Below, piece by piece: positions 1 through 9,100 of a DNA stretch of 64,000 bases. The DNA comes from JAVJUV01 sp040220415 (GTDB lineage Bacteria; Pseudomonadota; Alphaproteobacteria; Rhodobacterales; Rhodobacteraceae). The stretch is from assembly GCA_040220415.1 (NCBI GenBank), contig JAVJUV010000119.1, positions 67,884 through 131,883 on the forward strand. The letters are read 5' to 3'. Under the pieces are notes generated by a model that was given only the letters and a program-made list of their open reading frames with translations, ran no database searches and had not been told where the DNA came from. The translations under genes were made by a program, and so were the position numbers. The number at the start of each line of letters is the position of its first letter. Within the stretch, counting starts at the first letter, position 1.

Positions 1-757
1 TCCACAGCTTGTTCGTGAACGATTGAGTCAGTTTCGGGTCGGTCCGCATGAGAAGTGCGAAGGCCTCGCCGTGGCTGAACTCATCGTTGCACCACTCCTT
101 GAACCACTTGAAGATGGGATGGAACCGATGCTCCGGGTTGGCCTCCAGGTGGCGGTAGATGGTGATATACCGCGCGTACCCGATCTTCTCGGAAAGATAG
201 GTGGCGTAGTAGATGAACTTGGGCCGGAAGTAGGTGTACTTCTTTTCACGTGTGAGAAAGCCCAGATTCACCGCGATGCCGGCCTCGCGCAGCGCATCGT
301 TGATGAAACCGGCATGGCGTGCTTCGTCGCGCGACATATAGGCGAACAGTTTCTTGATATCCTCGTTCGTACCGCGGCGCTTCATTTCCTTGTAAAGTAC
401 GCAGCCCGAGAATTCGGCGGTGCAGGAAGACACAAGGAAATCGATGAACTCGGCCTTCAGCCCAGGCTCCATTCCTTCCCAGTCGACCTCGTCCCAGTCT
501 TCGTTCTTCTTGAAATGTCCCTTGTTCGGGTCGCTTTCCATCTGCGCCAGAAGCTTGTCCCAGTCCTCGCGTACGGGTGTCACGTCGATGGCATCAAGCT
601 CATCGAAATCGGTCGTATAAAACCGCGGCGTCATCAGCGTGTTCTGCATCGCCAGCGCGGTTGCGTCGTCGCTGTTGAACTGGGATTGGGCCTCGACGCG
701 GGCCAATCCTTCTTCGACGGTCGTTGCGTCGGCGCTATGGCCAGTTTGAACGTTCAT
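1..757 (-). CDS. acsF: Aerobic Mg-protoporphyrin IX monomethyl ester cyclase AcsF (partial, C-terminus beyond the left edge)
   Basis: AcsF is the O2-dependent diiron oxidase that builds the fifth (E) ring of bacteriochlorophyll. The first 252 or so residues are present and the frame runs off the window. They include the two carboxylate/histidine iron-binding signatures DEARH and, further on, DEFSHGEAF. The ATG at 757 overlaps the stop of the upstream orf98 (ATGA), so it closes the puh-acsF operon seen here. The family is about 350 residues long, so roughly 100 residues are missing. Its presence implies oxygen-dependent ring closure; no anaerobic BchE is seen in the window. Family identity is very secure. 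Confidence 0.96.
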   Translation of the reverse strand, partial: MNVQTGHSADATTVEEGLARVEAQSQFNSDDATALAMQNTLMTPRFYTTDFDELDAIDVTPVREDWDKLLAQMESDPNKGHFKKNEDWDEVDWEGMEPGLKAEFIDFLVSSCTAEFSGCVLYKEMKRRGTNEDIKKLFAYMSRDEARHAGFINDALREAGIAVNLGFLTREKKYTYFRPKFIYYATYLSEKIGYARYITIYRHLEANPEHRFHPIFKWFKEWCNDEFSHGEAFALLMRTDPKLTQSFTNKLW

Positions 758-1050
758 AGCCGGATCTCCTCGGAGAAGGAAAATTCGCAAAGTTCCATGA
801 ATTCGATGTCGCCGGTCATCCGGGTCCAGAAACGCTCGAGCGCGGAAGCGCGGGTGATCGTTGCCTCGCGGGCCTCGGAGACGACTTCGCCGAAGGGCGC
901 CATCACTGGCGCTCCGTGGACAAGGACCGTATCGCCGGGATGGACCACCGCGCCATTGTCGAACCGCACATGTGCGGAAAGTTCCTCGAACCGGTGACTG
1001 ATCTCGACGGTGCAGGGCACGCGTTCGGTTTCTTTGGTTAGCAATCCCAT
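754..1050 (-). CDS. Conserved-looking 98-residue photosynthesis-cluster protein between puhC and acsF
   Basis: This 98-residue soluble protein has no signal peptide or membrane segment. It has a short beta-rich look, with the stretch VVHPGDTVLVHGAPV followed by PFGEVVSEAREATITRAS. The ATG at 1050 sits 3 nt after the puhC stop and its TGA overlaps the acsF ATG, so it is co-translated with reaction-centre assembly genes and the cyclase. In Rhodobacter the place between puhC and acsF holds puhD and puhE. This protein is longer than the 55-residue PuhD of R. capsulatus and I cannot claim identity. A role beside AcsF or in reaction-centre assembly is inferred from position only. Confidence 0.8.
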   Translation of the reverse strand: MGLLTKETERVPCTVEISHRFEELSAHVRFDNGAVVHPGDTVLVHGAPVMAPFGEVVSEAREATITRASALERFWTRMTGDIEFMELCEFSFSEEIRL

Positions 1051-1053
1051 GTT

Positions 1054-1554
1054 TCAGTTCCCTGTTTTTTGTTCTTGAAGAAGGTTCATCCAGACCCCGA
1101 CATTGCCGGGTCCGAAGGAAGAGATCTCAGTGCTCCATCCCGTCGTCGGATCCAGAAGGGACAGACGGCTGTTTTCGTAGAGCGTCAGCGTGACGGGCGG
1201 GTTACCGGAAATCCGGTTCACGATACGCGCGCGTTCCAGACCGTCGTTCACCACCGAAATGAATCCGCCGTTGGTAAGGTCGAGTACCGTCCCACCCGTG
1301 GATGCATCGGTTACACGGATTCCGTTCCCGTCTGCATCAATTACCAGGCTGCGTTCGGCGACGACCGGTGCCAGTTGCGGCTGGCCGACAAGCGGACGCT
1401 CGGTCAGTACTGCAAAGCCCGTCAGCATGACCGCGGCGATAGCCATCGAGAACATCGCTATGACCAGGCGGCGCGGGATCAGCTCCCTGTCGCGTTTCCG
1501 CATGACGCGCGCTTCGGCGTCGAAGTAAAGTCCGGTGTCGGTTCTCTGTGTCAT
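1054..1554 (-). CDS. puhC: Photosynthetic complex assembly protein PuhC
   Basis: PuhC is a membrane-anchored accessory protein needed for normal assembly of the reaction centre-LH1 core. The 166-residue chain has a basic cytoplasmic N-terminus, one transmembrane segment (about residues 30-50) and a periplasmic domain rich in beta strands, as in the family. I chose the ATG at 1554 because AAGGGGGG lies just upstream of it. An ATG at 1572 overlaps the puhB stop but has no ribosome-binding site of its own. It lies between puhB and orf98 in the same operon. Identity rests on length, topology and the puhABC order. Confidence 0.93.
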   Translation of the reverse strand: MTQRTDTGLYFDAEARVMRKRDRELIPRRLVIAMFSMAIAAVMLTGFAVLTERPLVGQPQLAPVVAERSLVIDADGNGIRVTDASTGGTVLDLTNGGFISVVNDGLERARIVNRISGNPPVTLTLYENSRLSLLDPTTGWSTEISSFGPGNVGVWMNLLQEQKTGN

Positions 1555-1568
1555 GACCTGTCCCCCCT

Positions 1569-2207
1569 TCATTCCGCGGCGACAGCGTTGCCGAAGGTGT
1601 CAGCACGCTGGATCGCAGGTTGGGACAAACGGGTTTCGGCCGCTTCCGCCAGGATCGCGGCTACTCTGGCTGCATCCGGTATGCACCGCAGGGCTGGCTG
1701 TGTCTGTTTCATGTACCAGGGGCGCACGTGCGGCCAAAGGATCATGTAGGACAGCTTCACGGGTCCCATCGTCCGCAGCGCGATCGTGCCGGTGCCTGAC
1801 TTGCGCAGGTCCAGGTCCGCCGCACCGATTTTCGGAAATGGCAAGTTCAGCGTCAGCGTCAGCGCCGCGCCGATCCGCATCGCCACGCGTTCACTTGTGA
1901 TCGTATAGACGGTTGCCCGCGCCTGAACCCAGGCGATTGCCAGGATGATGGCCGATGCAAGCGCCGCAAGAACAACAAAGGGCAGTGCGGTCATCACGGC
2001 CGGGCCGAATGGCATAACAGCGGTAGATGCGCCAATCCGCCAGATGATCAGGATGGCAAAGTAGGCAAGCACCCAGTTGAGCGAGAGCGCCTCGCGGGCA
2101 AGCGGCAACACAAGCGGCCGACCCTGCCACAATATTACTTCTCCCGGAGGAAGTGTCTCGGGCAGACCCTTCACCGGCTCCACGGTCACGTCGTCATCAT
2201 GTGGCAT
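1569..2207 (-). CDS. puhB: Photosynthetic complex assembly protein PuhB
   Basis: PuhB is an integral membrane protein that assists assembly of the reaction centre and indirectly of LH1. The 212 residues start with a cytoplasmic segment containing LPPGEVILWQGRP, a typical PuhB/bPH-domain beginning. Hydrophobic segments follow around residues 43-60 and 70-93, then a PH-like soluble part (YTITSERVAMRIG) and a late hydrophobic patch. It sits between puhA and puhC and ends only 14 nt before the puhC start. The ATG at 2207 gives the usual family length. Confidence 0.94.
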   Translation of the reverse strand: MPHDDDVTVEPVKGLPETLPPGEVILWQGRPLVLPLAREALSLNWVLAYFAILIIWRIGASTAVMPFGPAVMTALPFVVLAALASAIILAIAWVQARATVYTITSERVAMRIGAALTLTLNLPFPKIGAADLDLRKSGTGTIALRTMGPVKLSYMILWPHVRPWYMKQTQPALRCIPDAARVAAILAEAAETRLSQPAIQRADTFGNAVAAE

Positions 2208-2276
2208 GGCAGCGCCTTTCTTCGTTCCCTTTTTTCTCTGGCGCGCCGGTCAAGCGGCGCGCCACATCTTCATGGC

Positions 2277-3029
2277 TTACGAGTAGAGAGTGCCGCCGGT
2301 GTACCAGGCGGAGATTTTCTCTTCCTCGAGCTTTGTGATCTGCCCTGCGGTGCGAACCTGGGGCACGCCGTCGAAGCGGCTGGAATGCAGCGAGGCGACC
2401 ATGATCCAGCGTGGCTGCACGCGGACCAGAGTCATCGGAACAAGTCGCTTCCCCGAGCCGTGCTCGGGCTCGAGTTCGATCTCGAGATAGCGCACTTCCT
2501 GTTCGGCTTCGTCGATCCACATGTCGGTGCAATGGGCGACGACCTGGTCGTCCTTCGAGAGAACCGGCATGCCGCGCGGGTCGCGACCGGCCGAGATGAA
2601 GAAGTTGTCGTTGCTCGCCATCGGGCCGATCTTTGGATGCCCGTGGGCGTTCATCTCGGGCACATCCTGACGCGGTGTCCAGGACGCCGGGCCGACGCCA
2701 TCGATCATCGGGTCGCCGGTCGGAACCTGCGGGAAGCCCTCACCGACCTCCACCTTCTCCAGCGCGAGATTATCGCGGCGATGCTCGGCCTCGTTCTCCG
2801 CCGAGGGAACGGTCACTTCGCGTCCATCCGGGGTCTTGAAGGTCTTTGGCTTGGGAAGCGGAAATGGACCCTGGTTGGGCGATTGCGATCCGTCTTCCAT
2901 CTCAAGCGGATAACCTTCACGCATGTTCTCGGTCTGCAGATAGTAAACCAGCGCAGCGAAGAAGAGCCAGAAGCCCCAGATGGCGAGGCTCGCCAGATCG
3001 AAGTTTCCGAAAAATGTGACACCGACCAT
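2277..3029 (-). CDS. puhA: Photosynthetic reaction centre H subunit
   Basis: The H subunit caps the cytoplasmic face of the L/M reaction centre and guides proton uptake to quinone QB. The 250-residue length is normal for the family. A single N-terminal transmembrane helix (about residues 12-30) is followed by the family landmark YYLQTENMREGYPLE and a large cytoplasmic PRC-barrel domain containing FYISAGRDPRGMPV-like sequence (here FFISAGRDPRGMP). It follows lhaA by 18 nt and precedes puhB by 69 nt in the same direction, the classical bchFNBHLM-lhaA-puh order of purple bacteria. Confidence 0.98.
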   Translation of the reverse strand: MVGVTFFGNFDLASLAIWGFWLFFAALVYYLQTENMREGYPLEMEDGSQSPNQGPFPLPKPKTFKTPDGREVTVPSAENEAEHRRDNLALEKVEVGEGFPQVPTGDPMIDGVGPASWTPRQDVPEMNAHGHPKIGPMASNDNFFISAGRDPRGMPVLSKDDQVVAHCTDMWIDEAEQEVRYLEIELEPEHGSGKRLVPMTLVRVQPRWIMVASLHSSRFDGVPQVRTAGQITKLEEEKISAWYTGGTLYS

Positions 3030-3047
3030 GTGTGTGTCCTCCGTGGG

Positions 3048-4490
3048 TTAGGTTGGAAAATCGGCAAGTCCGATCCTGCCGGTTCCCTGGTTGATCTGTT
3101 GCGGTTTCTGGAAAGCGAGACGCACGAGCGGACCCAGAACGATAAGGGTCGCAAACAGAAGCGCGATCTCGGTGTGATAAACGACGGAATAGCCCGTGCC
3201 GGGCGTGTTGAGAGTTTCGCCCAGGGCGCCGGACGCGGCCAGCGCACCCACACCGTCACGTATGGTGCCGCCAAGTGCGATGGCGACACCTGCTGCGGTT
3301 GCCTGCGCCGCGCCCCAGGCGCCAAGGGCAAGACCCTGGCCGGCCTTTTGTCCCATGGGCAACGTCATGGCTGCGGTAAGCGTGGCAACGGCGAACAACC
3401 CGCCGCCCAACCCGATGCCGAAGGCACCGGCATAGAACAGTGGCGGCGAATTCATCGGATCGGCGAAGATCACCGCCGAAAAGGCCGCAAGACCGATAAG
3501 GATGCCGCGGACGCACATCCGGTAGGGGCTGAAGTCCTGCTTCAGCCAGCGTGCCGCCAAGGCGAAACCGATCAAGGCACCAGATGCCCAGAGCGCGGTC
3601 AGCAGAGTGGTCGCCGATACGGACAGCCCCAGGATTTCGCCGCCGTATGGCTCCAGCAGAACATCCTGCATGTTGAACGCCATGGTTCCCAGGAAGACCA
3701 CGACCAACAGCCGTCCTGCGTCGCCGCCGGACGTGAAGTCGGCCCAGGCATCGGCGAATTTCGGTCGTGGCGCGGCCCGTTCCTCGCGTGTCATCGGCCG
3801 GACACTCTCCTGTTTCCAGAGAGCGACCAGGTTCAGCAGAAGGGTCACGACAGCGGTGCCCTGAACCACCTGGATCAGCCGCAGATGCGAGAAATCGCGC
3901 AGGAGCCAGCCGACGATGATCGCCGAGATGCCCATGCCGATCAGGAACATGACGTAGAGCAGGGCCACGACTCGCGGACGGGTCTCCTCGGTAGCGCGGT
4001 CAGAGGCCAATGCCAGCCCGGCCGTCTGGGTCATATGAAGACCAAGACCGGTCAGCAGGAACGCCAGGCCCGCTCCCAGTTCCCCGGCCCATCCAGGGCC
4101 AAGCGTCTGGGTTCCGCCAAGTATGATCAGCGCGAAGGGCATGATGGCGAGGCCGCCGAACTGCCAAAGGGATCCGAACCAGAGGTAAGGCACACGCTTC
4201 CATCCGATGGCACTTCTGTGCGTGTCCGACCGGAATCCCAGAAGCGCCCGGAAAGGAGCGACGAGGACTGGCAAAGCGATCATCGTGGCGACGATCATGG
4301 CCGGCACGCCCAGCTCGACGATCATCACGCGATTGAGGGTGCCAAGCAGCATCACCGTCGCCATGCCAACTGATATCTGGAACAGCGACAGCCGTAGAAG
4401 CTGGCCCAACGGCAAGTGCTCGGACGCCGCATCCGCAAATGGCAGGAAGCGGGTGCCGAGACGCTTGACGATGGACCGCGTCAGTATCAT
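3048..4490 (-). CDS. lhaA: LH1 assembly protein LhaA (PucC-family membrane protein)
   Basis: LhaA is a major-facilitator-type membrane protein of the BCD/PucC family that helps insert bacteriochlorophyll into LH1. The 480-residue chain has about 12 hydrophobic segments and the family signatures APFRALLGFRSD in the first loop and MQDVLLEPYGGEILG near residue 270. I chose the ATG at 4490 because it overlaps the bchM stop (ATGA). Upstream in-frame codons lie inside bchM. It is followed 18 nt later by puhA. The second PucC-family gene of this cluster (16492-17775) is a different paralogue. Confidence 0.95.
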   Translation of the reverse strand: MILTRSIVKRLGTRFLPFADAASEHLPLGQLLRLSLFQISVGMATVMLLGTLNRVMIVELGVPAMIVATMIALPVLVAPFRALLGFRSDTHRSAIGWKRVPYLWFGSLWQFGGLAIMPFALIILGGTQTLGPGWAGELGAGLAFLLTGLGLHMTQTAGLALASDRATEETRPRVVALLYVMFLIGMGISAIIVGWLLRDFSHLRLIQVVQGTAVVTLLLNLVALWKQESVRPMTREERAAPRPKFADAWADFTSGGDAGRLLVVVFLGTMAFNMQDVLLEPYGGEILGLSVSATTLLTALWASGALIGFALAARWLKQDFSPYRMCVRGILIGLAAFSAVIFADPMNSPPLFYAGAFGIGLGGGLFAVATLTAAMTLPMGQKAGQGLALGAWGAAQATAAGVAIALGGTIRDGVGALAASGALGETLNTPGTGYSVVYHTEIALLFATLIVLGPLVRLAFQKPQQINQGTGRIGLADFPT

Positions 4491-5170
4491 CCGCGCGCCT
4501 CCAGGGCCTGAGAAATGTAGAAACCGCGTGAGATCCGTGCGTGCTCCACAAGCTCGGTTGCAAAGCCGCAGTTGCTCAACGCTTTCTGGATGGTACTTGC
4601 GCGATGAGGTTGGATCGCCGGAGACCGGTCGCCCCGCGGAAACGCCTTGCCCGCCCACCACATTGCAACGAGCAGCGAGGTTCTCGGAGCGACGGTGAAA
4701 GCAAGCGAACCGGTCGATAGACGCGCAGTCAGCCCCCCCAAAGCACGGGCGATATCGTCCGCGCTGTAGTGGATAAGGCTGTCCATCGCGACGGCAGCGT
4801 CAAAACTGCCAAGCGACGGGTCCAGCATGTCGCCGGCACGGTAGGTGATACGCCCGGCAAGATGATCGGGCGTGCGGCGGCGGGCAACGTCGAGGAGGGA
4901 CGGCGAAATGTCTATGGCAGTGACGTAGGCGCCGCGCTCGGCCAATTCCATCGCCATCTGCCCGGCACCGCATCCCGCGTCCAGCACGCGCGCGCCGGTC
5001 AGGTCGGAAGGCAGGATTGACAAAAGCTCTGCCCGCATGGCGTCCCGGCCTTCGCGTACGGTTTGGCGGATACGGCTGACGGGCGCGTCAGAGGTCAGCG
5101 CTTCCCACGTCCGCGAAGCCGTCCGGTCAAAGTACGTCTCAAGCCGTTCCCGGGTGGCTTCGTACGTCAT
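4487..5170 (-). CDS. bchM: Mg-protoporphyrin IX methyltransferase BchM
   Basis: BchM transfers a methyl group from S-adenosylmethionine to the ring-C propionate of Mg-protoporphyrin IX, the step before AcsF. The 227 residues contain the class I methyltransferase glycine-rich motif VLDAGCGAGQMAMEL (about residues 63-77) and the acidic residue of motif II in VTAIDISPSLLDVA. The ATG at 5170 shares one base with the bchL stop (TGATG); a TTG one codon earlier is less likely. The stop overlaps the lhaA start. Length and neighbours fit the family. Confidence 0.96.
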   Translation of the reverse strand: MTYEATRERLETYFDRTASRTWEALTSDAPVSRIRQTVREGRDAMRAELLSILPSDLTGARVLDAGCGAGQMAMELAERGAYVTAIDISPSLLDVARRRTPDHLAGRITYRAGDMLDPSLGSFDAAVAMDSLIHYSADDIARALGGLTARLSTGSLAFTVAPRTSLLVAMWWAGKAFPRGDRSPAIQPHRASTIQKALSNCGFATELVEHARISRGFYISQALEARG

Positions 5171-6102
5171 CAATCGAACCCCAGAAGTTCAAAGATTTCA
5201 CGGTCGGGCAGGGCCGACGGCAGAACCGGATCCTCGGAAACCGAACTCCAGAGCTTTTCGGCAAGCGCCACATACTCGGCACGGGCCATCAGGATGTCAT
5301 CCTCGTCGGGCATCTCGAACAGGGTTTTCTTCTTGAGACGCGAGCGGCGAATGGCGTCGTAGTCGGGCATATGCGCAAGGCGCTTGAAGCCGACAGTGTC
5401 GCAGTAGCGGTCGACTTCGTCGGTGGCTTTCGAGCGGTTTGCGATGCACCCCGCAAGCCGGACGCCGTAGTTTTTCGACTTGGCCTCGACTGCTGCGATG
5501 ATGCGGTTCATCGCATAGATGGAATCGAAGTCGTTTGCCGTCACGATCACCGCTCGGTCGGCGTGCTGAAGCGGTGCTGCGAAACCGCCGCAGACCACGT
5601 CGCCCAGGACGTCGAAGATCACCACATCGGTGTCTTCCAGCATGTGATGCTGTTTCAGCAGTTTGACGGTCTGGCCCACGACATAGCCTCCGCAACCCGT
5701 GCCCGCCGGCGGACCACCGGCCTCGACGCACATGACGCCGCCCCAACCCTCGAACATGAAGTCTTCCGGACGCAGTTCCTCGGCGTGAAAGTCGACCTCT
5801 TTCAGAATATCGATAACGGTCGGCACCAGAGAACCGGTCAGCGTAAATGTCGAATCGTGCTTGGGATCGCAACCGATCTGCAGGACACGTTTGCCAAGCG
5901 TGGAAAACGCGGCCGACAGGTTCGACGACGTCGTCGACTTCCCGATCCCGCCCTTGCCGTAGACCGAAAACACCTTGGCGCCCTCGATTTTCAGACTGTC
6001 GTCCTGGTGCACCTGCACCGATCCCTCGCCATCCTCACCGCGCCGGATCTGTCCGGCAGCGGCGCGAAGGCGGGGAACGTCGATGTCATCTCTAGGGCTC
6101 AT
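5170..6102 (-). CDS. bchL: Dark-operative protochlorophyllide reductase ATP-binding subunit BchL
   Basis: BchL is the nitrogenase-Fe-protein-like homodimer that delivers electrons to the BchNB protein for light-independent protochlorophyllide reduction. The 310 residues include the P-loop YGKGGIGKST (about residues 48-57) and the two cysteine regions that bind the shared 4Fe-4S cluster (GGPPAGTGCGGYVVG and FDVLGDVVCGGF). The ATG at 6102 is preceded by GGAGGAAAC, an ideal ribosome-binding site. It lies 16 nt after bchH. It is shorter at the C-terminus than, and clearly distinct from, BchX at 27677-28678. Confidence 0.98.
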   Translation of the reverse strand: MSPRDDIDVPRLRAAAGQIRRGEDGEGSVQVHQDDSLKIEGAKVFSVYGKGGIGKSTTSSNLSAAFSTLGKRVLQIGCDPKHDSTFTLTGSLVPTVIDILKEVDFHAEELRPEDFMFEGWGGVMCVEAGGPPAGTGCGGYVVGQTVKLLKQHHMLEDTDVVIFDVLGDVVCGGFAAPLQHADRAVIVTANDFDSIYAMNRIIAAVEAKSKNYGVRLAGCIANRSKATDEVDRYCDTVGFKRLAHMPDYDAIRRSRLKKKTLFEMPDEDDILMARAEYVALAEKLWSSVSEDPVLPSALPDREIFELLGFD

Positions 6103-6118
6103 GTTTCCTCCAAGGCGG

Positions 6119-9100
6119 CTATTCGGCCGCAATTCCTTCCATCCGGTCCTCAAGCTCGTCCGCTGCGCCCTGAAGGGCTGCCAGCGTTGCTTCGTCCGGT
6201 TTCCAGTAGTTTCTGTCGCTTGCTTCCAGCAGACGGTTTGCCATCCGCACGCTGGCTTGCGGATTCAAGGCCGCCAGCCGCTTGCGCATCGCTTCGTCCA
6301 GCACAAATGTCTCCGAGATCCGCTGATAAACCCACGGGTCCACCTGGCCGGTCGTTGCCGACCAGCCCATCGTGTTCGTCACGTGCGCCTCGATCTGCCG
6401 GACGCCCTCGTGTCCGTGTTCCAGAAGGCTTTCGTAGAACTTCGGATTCAGGCTGCGGCTCCGCGTTTCGAGGGCGATCTGATCCTTCAGGGTCCGGATC
6501 TTGCCGGCGCCGCGGGTTTGATCCGAGATGTAGACAGGCGCCTCTTTGCCCCGGGCGCGCTTCACGGCGCGCGAGATGCCGCCCAGAGTGTCGAAGTAGT
6601 GGTCCACCGAGGTTACCCCCAGTTCGACGGACTCGAGGTTCTGGTAAGCCAGTTCGACGTCCTGCAGGGTTTTTTGCAGCAGAGCCGCGTTCTTCGCGGC
6701 CTTTCCGTGGCGGGAATAGGCAAACGATTTTCGCGCCTCGTAGGCATCGGCCAGTTCGTCCTCGTCACCGAAGGCGGAGCTGTCGACAAGCTGGTTCACG
6801 TTCGAGCCATATGCTCCCTCGGCATTCGAGAAGACGCGAAGCGATGCGGTTTCCATGTCGCATCCCATTTTCTCGGCATAAGCCAGCGCATGGGTGCGGA
6901 TGAAATTCAGTTCAAGCGGCTCTTCCGCGGTTGCCGCTTTCCAGGCCGCTTCGGCCAGCATCTTGGTCTGAAGAGGCAGCAGATCGCGGAAAATTCCCGA
7001 AAGGGTCATCACGACATCGATTCTGGGCCGCCCCAGTTCCACGAGCGGGATCAGGTCGGCGCCGGACAGGCGTCCAAAGCTGTCGAAACGCGGCTTCGCG
7101 CCCATCAGGGCCAGCGCCTGACCGATCGGGCCGCCATCGGATTTGATGTTGTCGGAACCCCAGAGAACCAGCGCGACCGATCGGGGCAGAACAGGGTGCG
7201 CTTCCAGAAGACGCTCGGCCTGTGCCTTGCCATCGGCAAGCGCGAATGCGGTCGGCATCCTGAACGGATCGAACGCATGGATGTTCCGGCCTGTCGGCAG
7301 GATTTCGCGCGACCGGATCAGATCGCCGCCGGGAACGGGCGCGATGAACCGTGCATCGAGGGCGCGCAGGATCGCCGGGATCTCGGTCTGTTGCTGCAAC
7401 TGGTTGTCAAGAGTTCCCCGTGCCTTGGCGTCAAGGTCCGGGATCGCGTCCAGAAGGGCCGCGCGGCGGTTATCCGTCATCGGGCGCCCGACGATGTGAA
7501 GGCCATCGGGGATAAGCGCTGCCTCGGTCTCGAGAAGCGTCAGCCAAAGCCGATCGGGGTCTGTTCCATCCAGGTCGACGGCTTCGGCCTGGGTGCTGAT
7601 AAGGCCGGCCAGATCGTCCCGCTCCGCTGCGCCAGGCGCCAGGGCACGCCACCGCGTCACACTGTCCTTCAGCTCCAGAAGCCCTTTGTAGAGACCTGCC
7701 GAGGCCAGCGGCGGCGTCAGATGCGTTATCGTGACTGCGTTCGAACGTCGCTTGGCAAGCGTCGCCTCGGACGGATTGTTGGCCGCGTAGAGGTAGATGT
7801 TCGGAACCTCGCCGATCAGGCGGTCGGGCCAGTCGCGCGCGCCCAGGCCCGCCTGCTTCCCGGGCATGAACTCCAAAGCTCCATGCATGCCGAAATGCAG
7901 GATCGCGTCTGCCTGGTACGTGTTGCGAAGCCAGAGATAGAACTGGACGAAAGCGTGGGTCGGAGCGAAGCCCTTTTCGAAAAGCAGGCGCATCGGGTCG
8001 CCTTCGTAGCCGAAGGCTGGCTGGACGCCGACGAAAACCTTGCCGAACTGCCGGCCAAGGATGAAGACGCCCCGTCCATCGGATTGGTGCCGCCCGGGCG
8101 CCGGCCCCCAGGCCTCTTCGATTTCCGCAAGGGTCGGAGTGTTCCGAACGATGGTGTCCGAATCGACATGAGCCGCGACATTTGCGTCCTGCCCGTGTTG
8201 ACCGGCGTTACCGGCAAGGATGGCCTGCCGCAGACCATCGACCGTATCGGGCGGCTCCACATCGTAGCCCTCCGCCTTCATCGCGTTCAGTGTGTTGAAT
8301 AGACTTTCGAAAACAGAGAGATAAGCTGCCGTTCCAACCGCGCCGGCGTTTGGCGGAAAGCCGAACAGAACGATGGCGACGTTGCGCTCGGACACTTTCT
8401 TGCGGCGCAGGCGCGCAAGCCGCGAGACCTTTTCCGTCAGCGAGACGATCCGTTCTGTGCAGGGCGCCATCGCGCGGGCTTCGACCCCGCCTGCGCATTG
8501 ACGATGGCAGCCGGTACAGGTGGTTTCCCCGTGGCGACCCGCAAACACCGTCGGGTTGGTAGCACCGTCGATCTCGGGCAGGGCGACAAGCATCGTCGTT
8601 TCGACCGGGCCAAGGCCGCCTGACGCTTTCGCCCATTGACCCAATGTCAGGAATTCAAGGGGGTGAGCGGCAACATAAGGCACATCCAGCGTCGTGAGCG
8701 TTTCGACGGCTGCTTCGCTGTCGTTATAGGCCGGGCCGCCGACAAGGCTGAAACCGGTCAGCGAGACAAGTACGTCGATCTTGCCCTTGAAGTAGGCGTC
8801 GATTGCAGGTCTGCCGTCCAGTCCACCGGCAAAGGCCGGCAAGCACTTGATCCCGGCATTCTCGAAGCTTCGAATGACCGCGTCGTAATGCGCCGTGTCC
8901 GAGGCCAGCACATAGGAGCGCATCATCAGCAGGCCGACAGTCGACACCGGATTTCTCGGTCCGGGCAGGTCACCGGGATCGGTGGTAATCCGATCCTTCA
9001 GATCCGGATGATAAAGGCCGACATCCGGATACTCGACCGGGGCCTTCGCCTTCGTTCCTCGCCAGTCGTCACGGCTTGCATAGCGCGAGAGCAGGAACCG

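Noticed and set aside
2199..4373. Long plus-strand frame (724 codons) opposite puhA and lhaA
   Set aside because: It is the antisense shadow of GC-rich genes on the other strand; composition is rich in Arg/Gly/His and no domain is visible.
5975..8302. Long plus-strand frame (775 codons) opposite bchH
   Set aside because: It is antisense to the intact, recognisable bchH and shows no protein-like motif.
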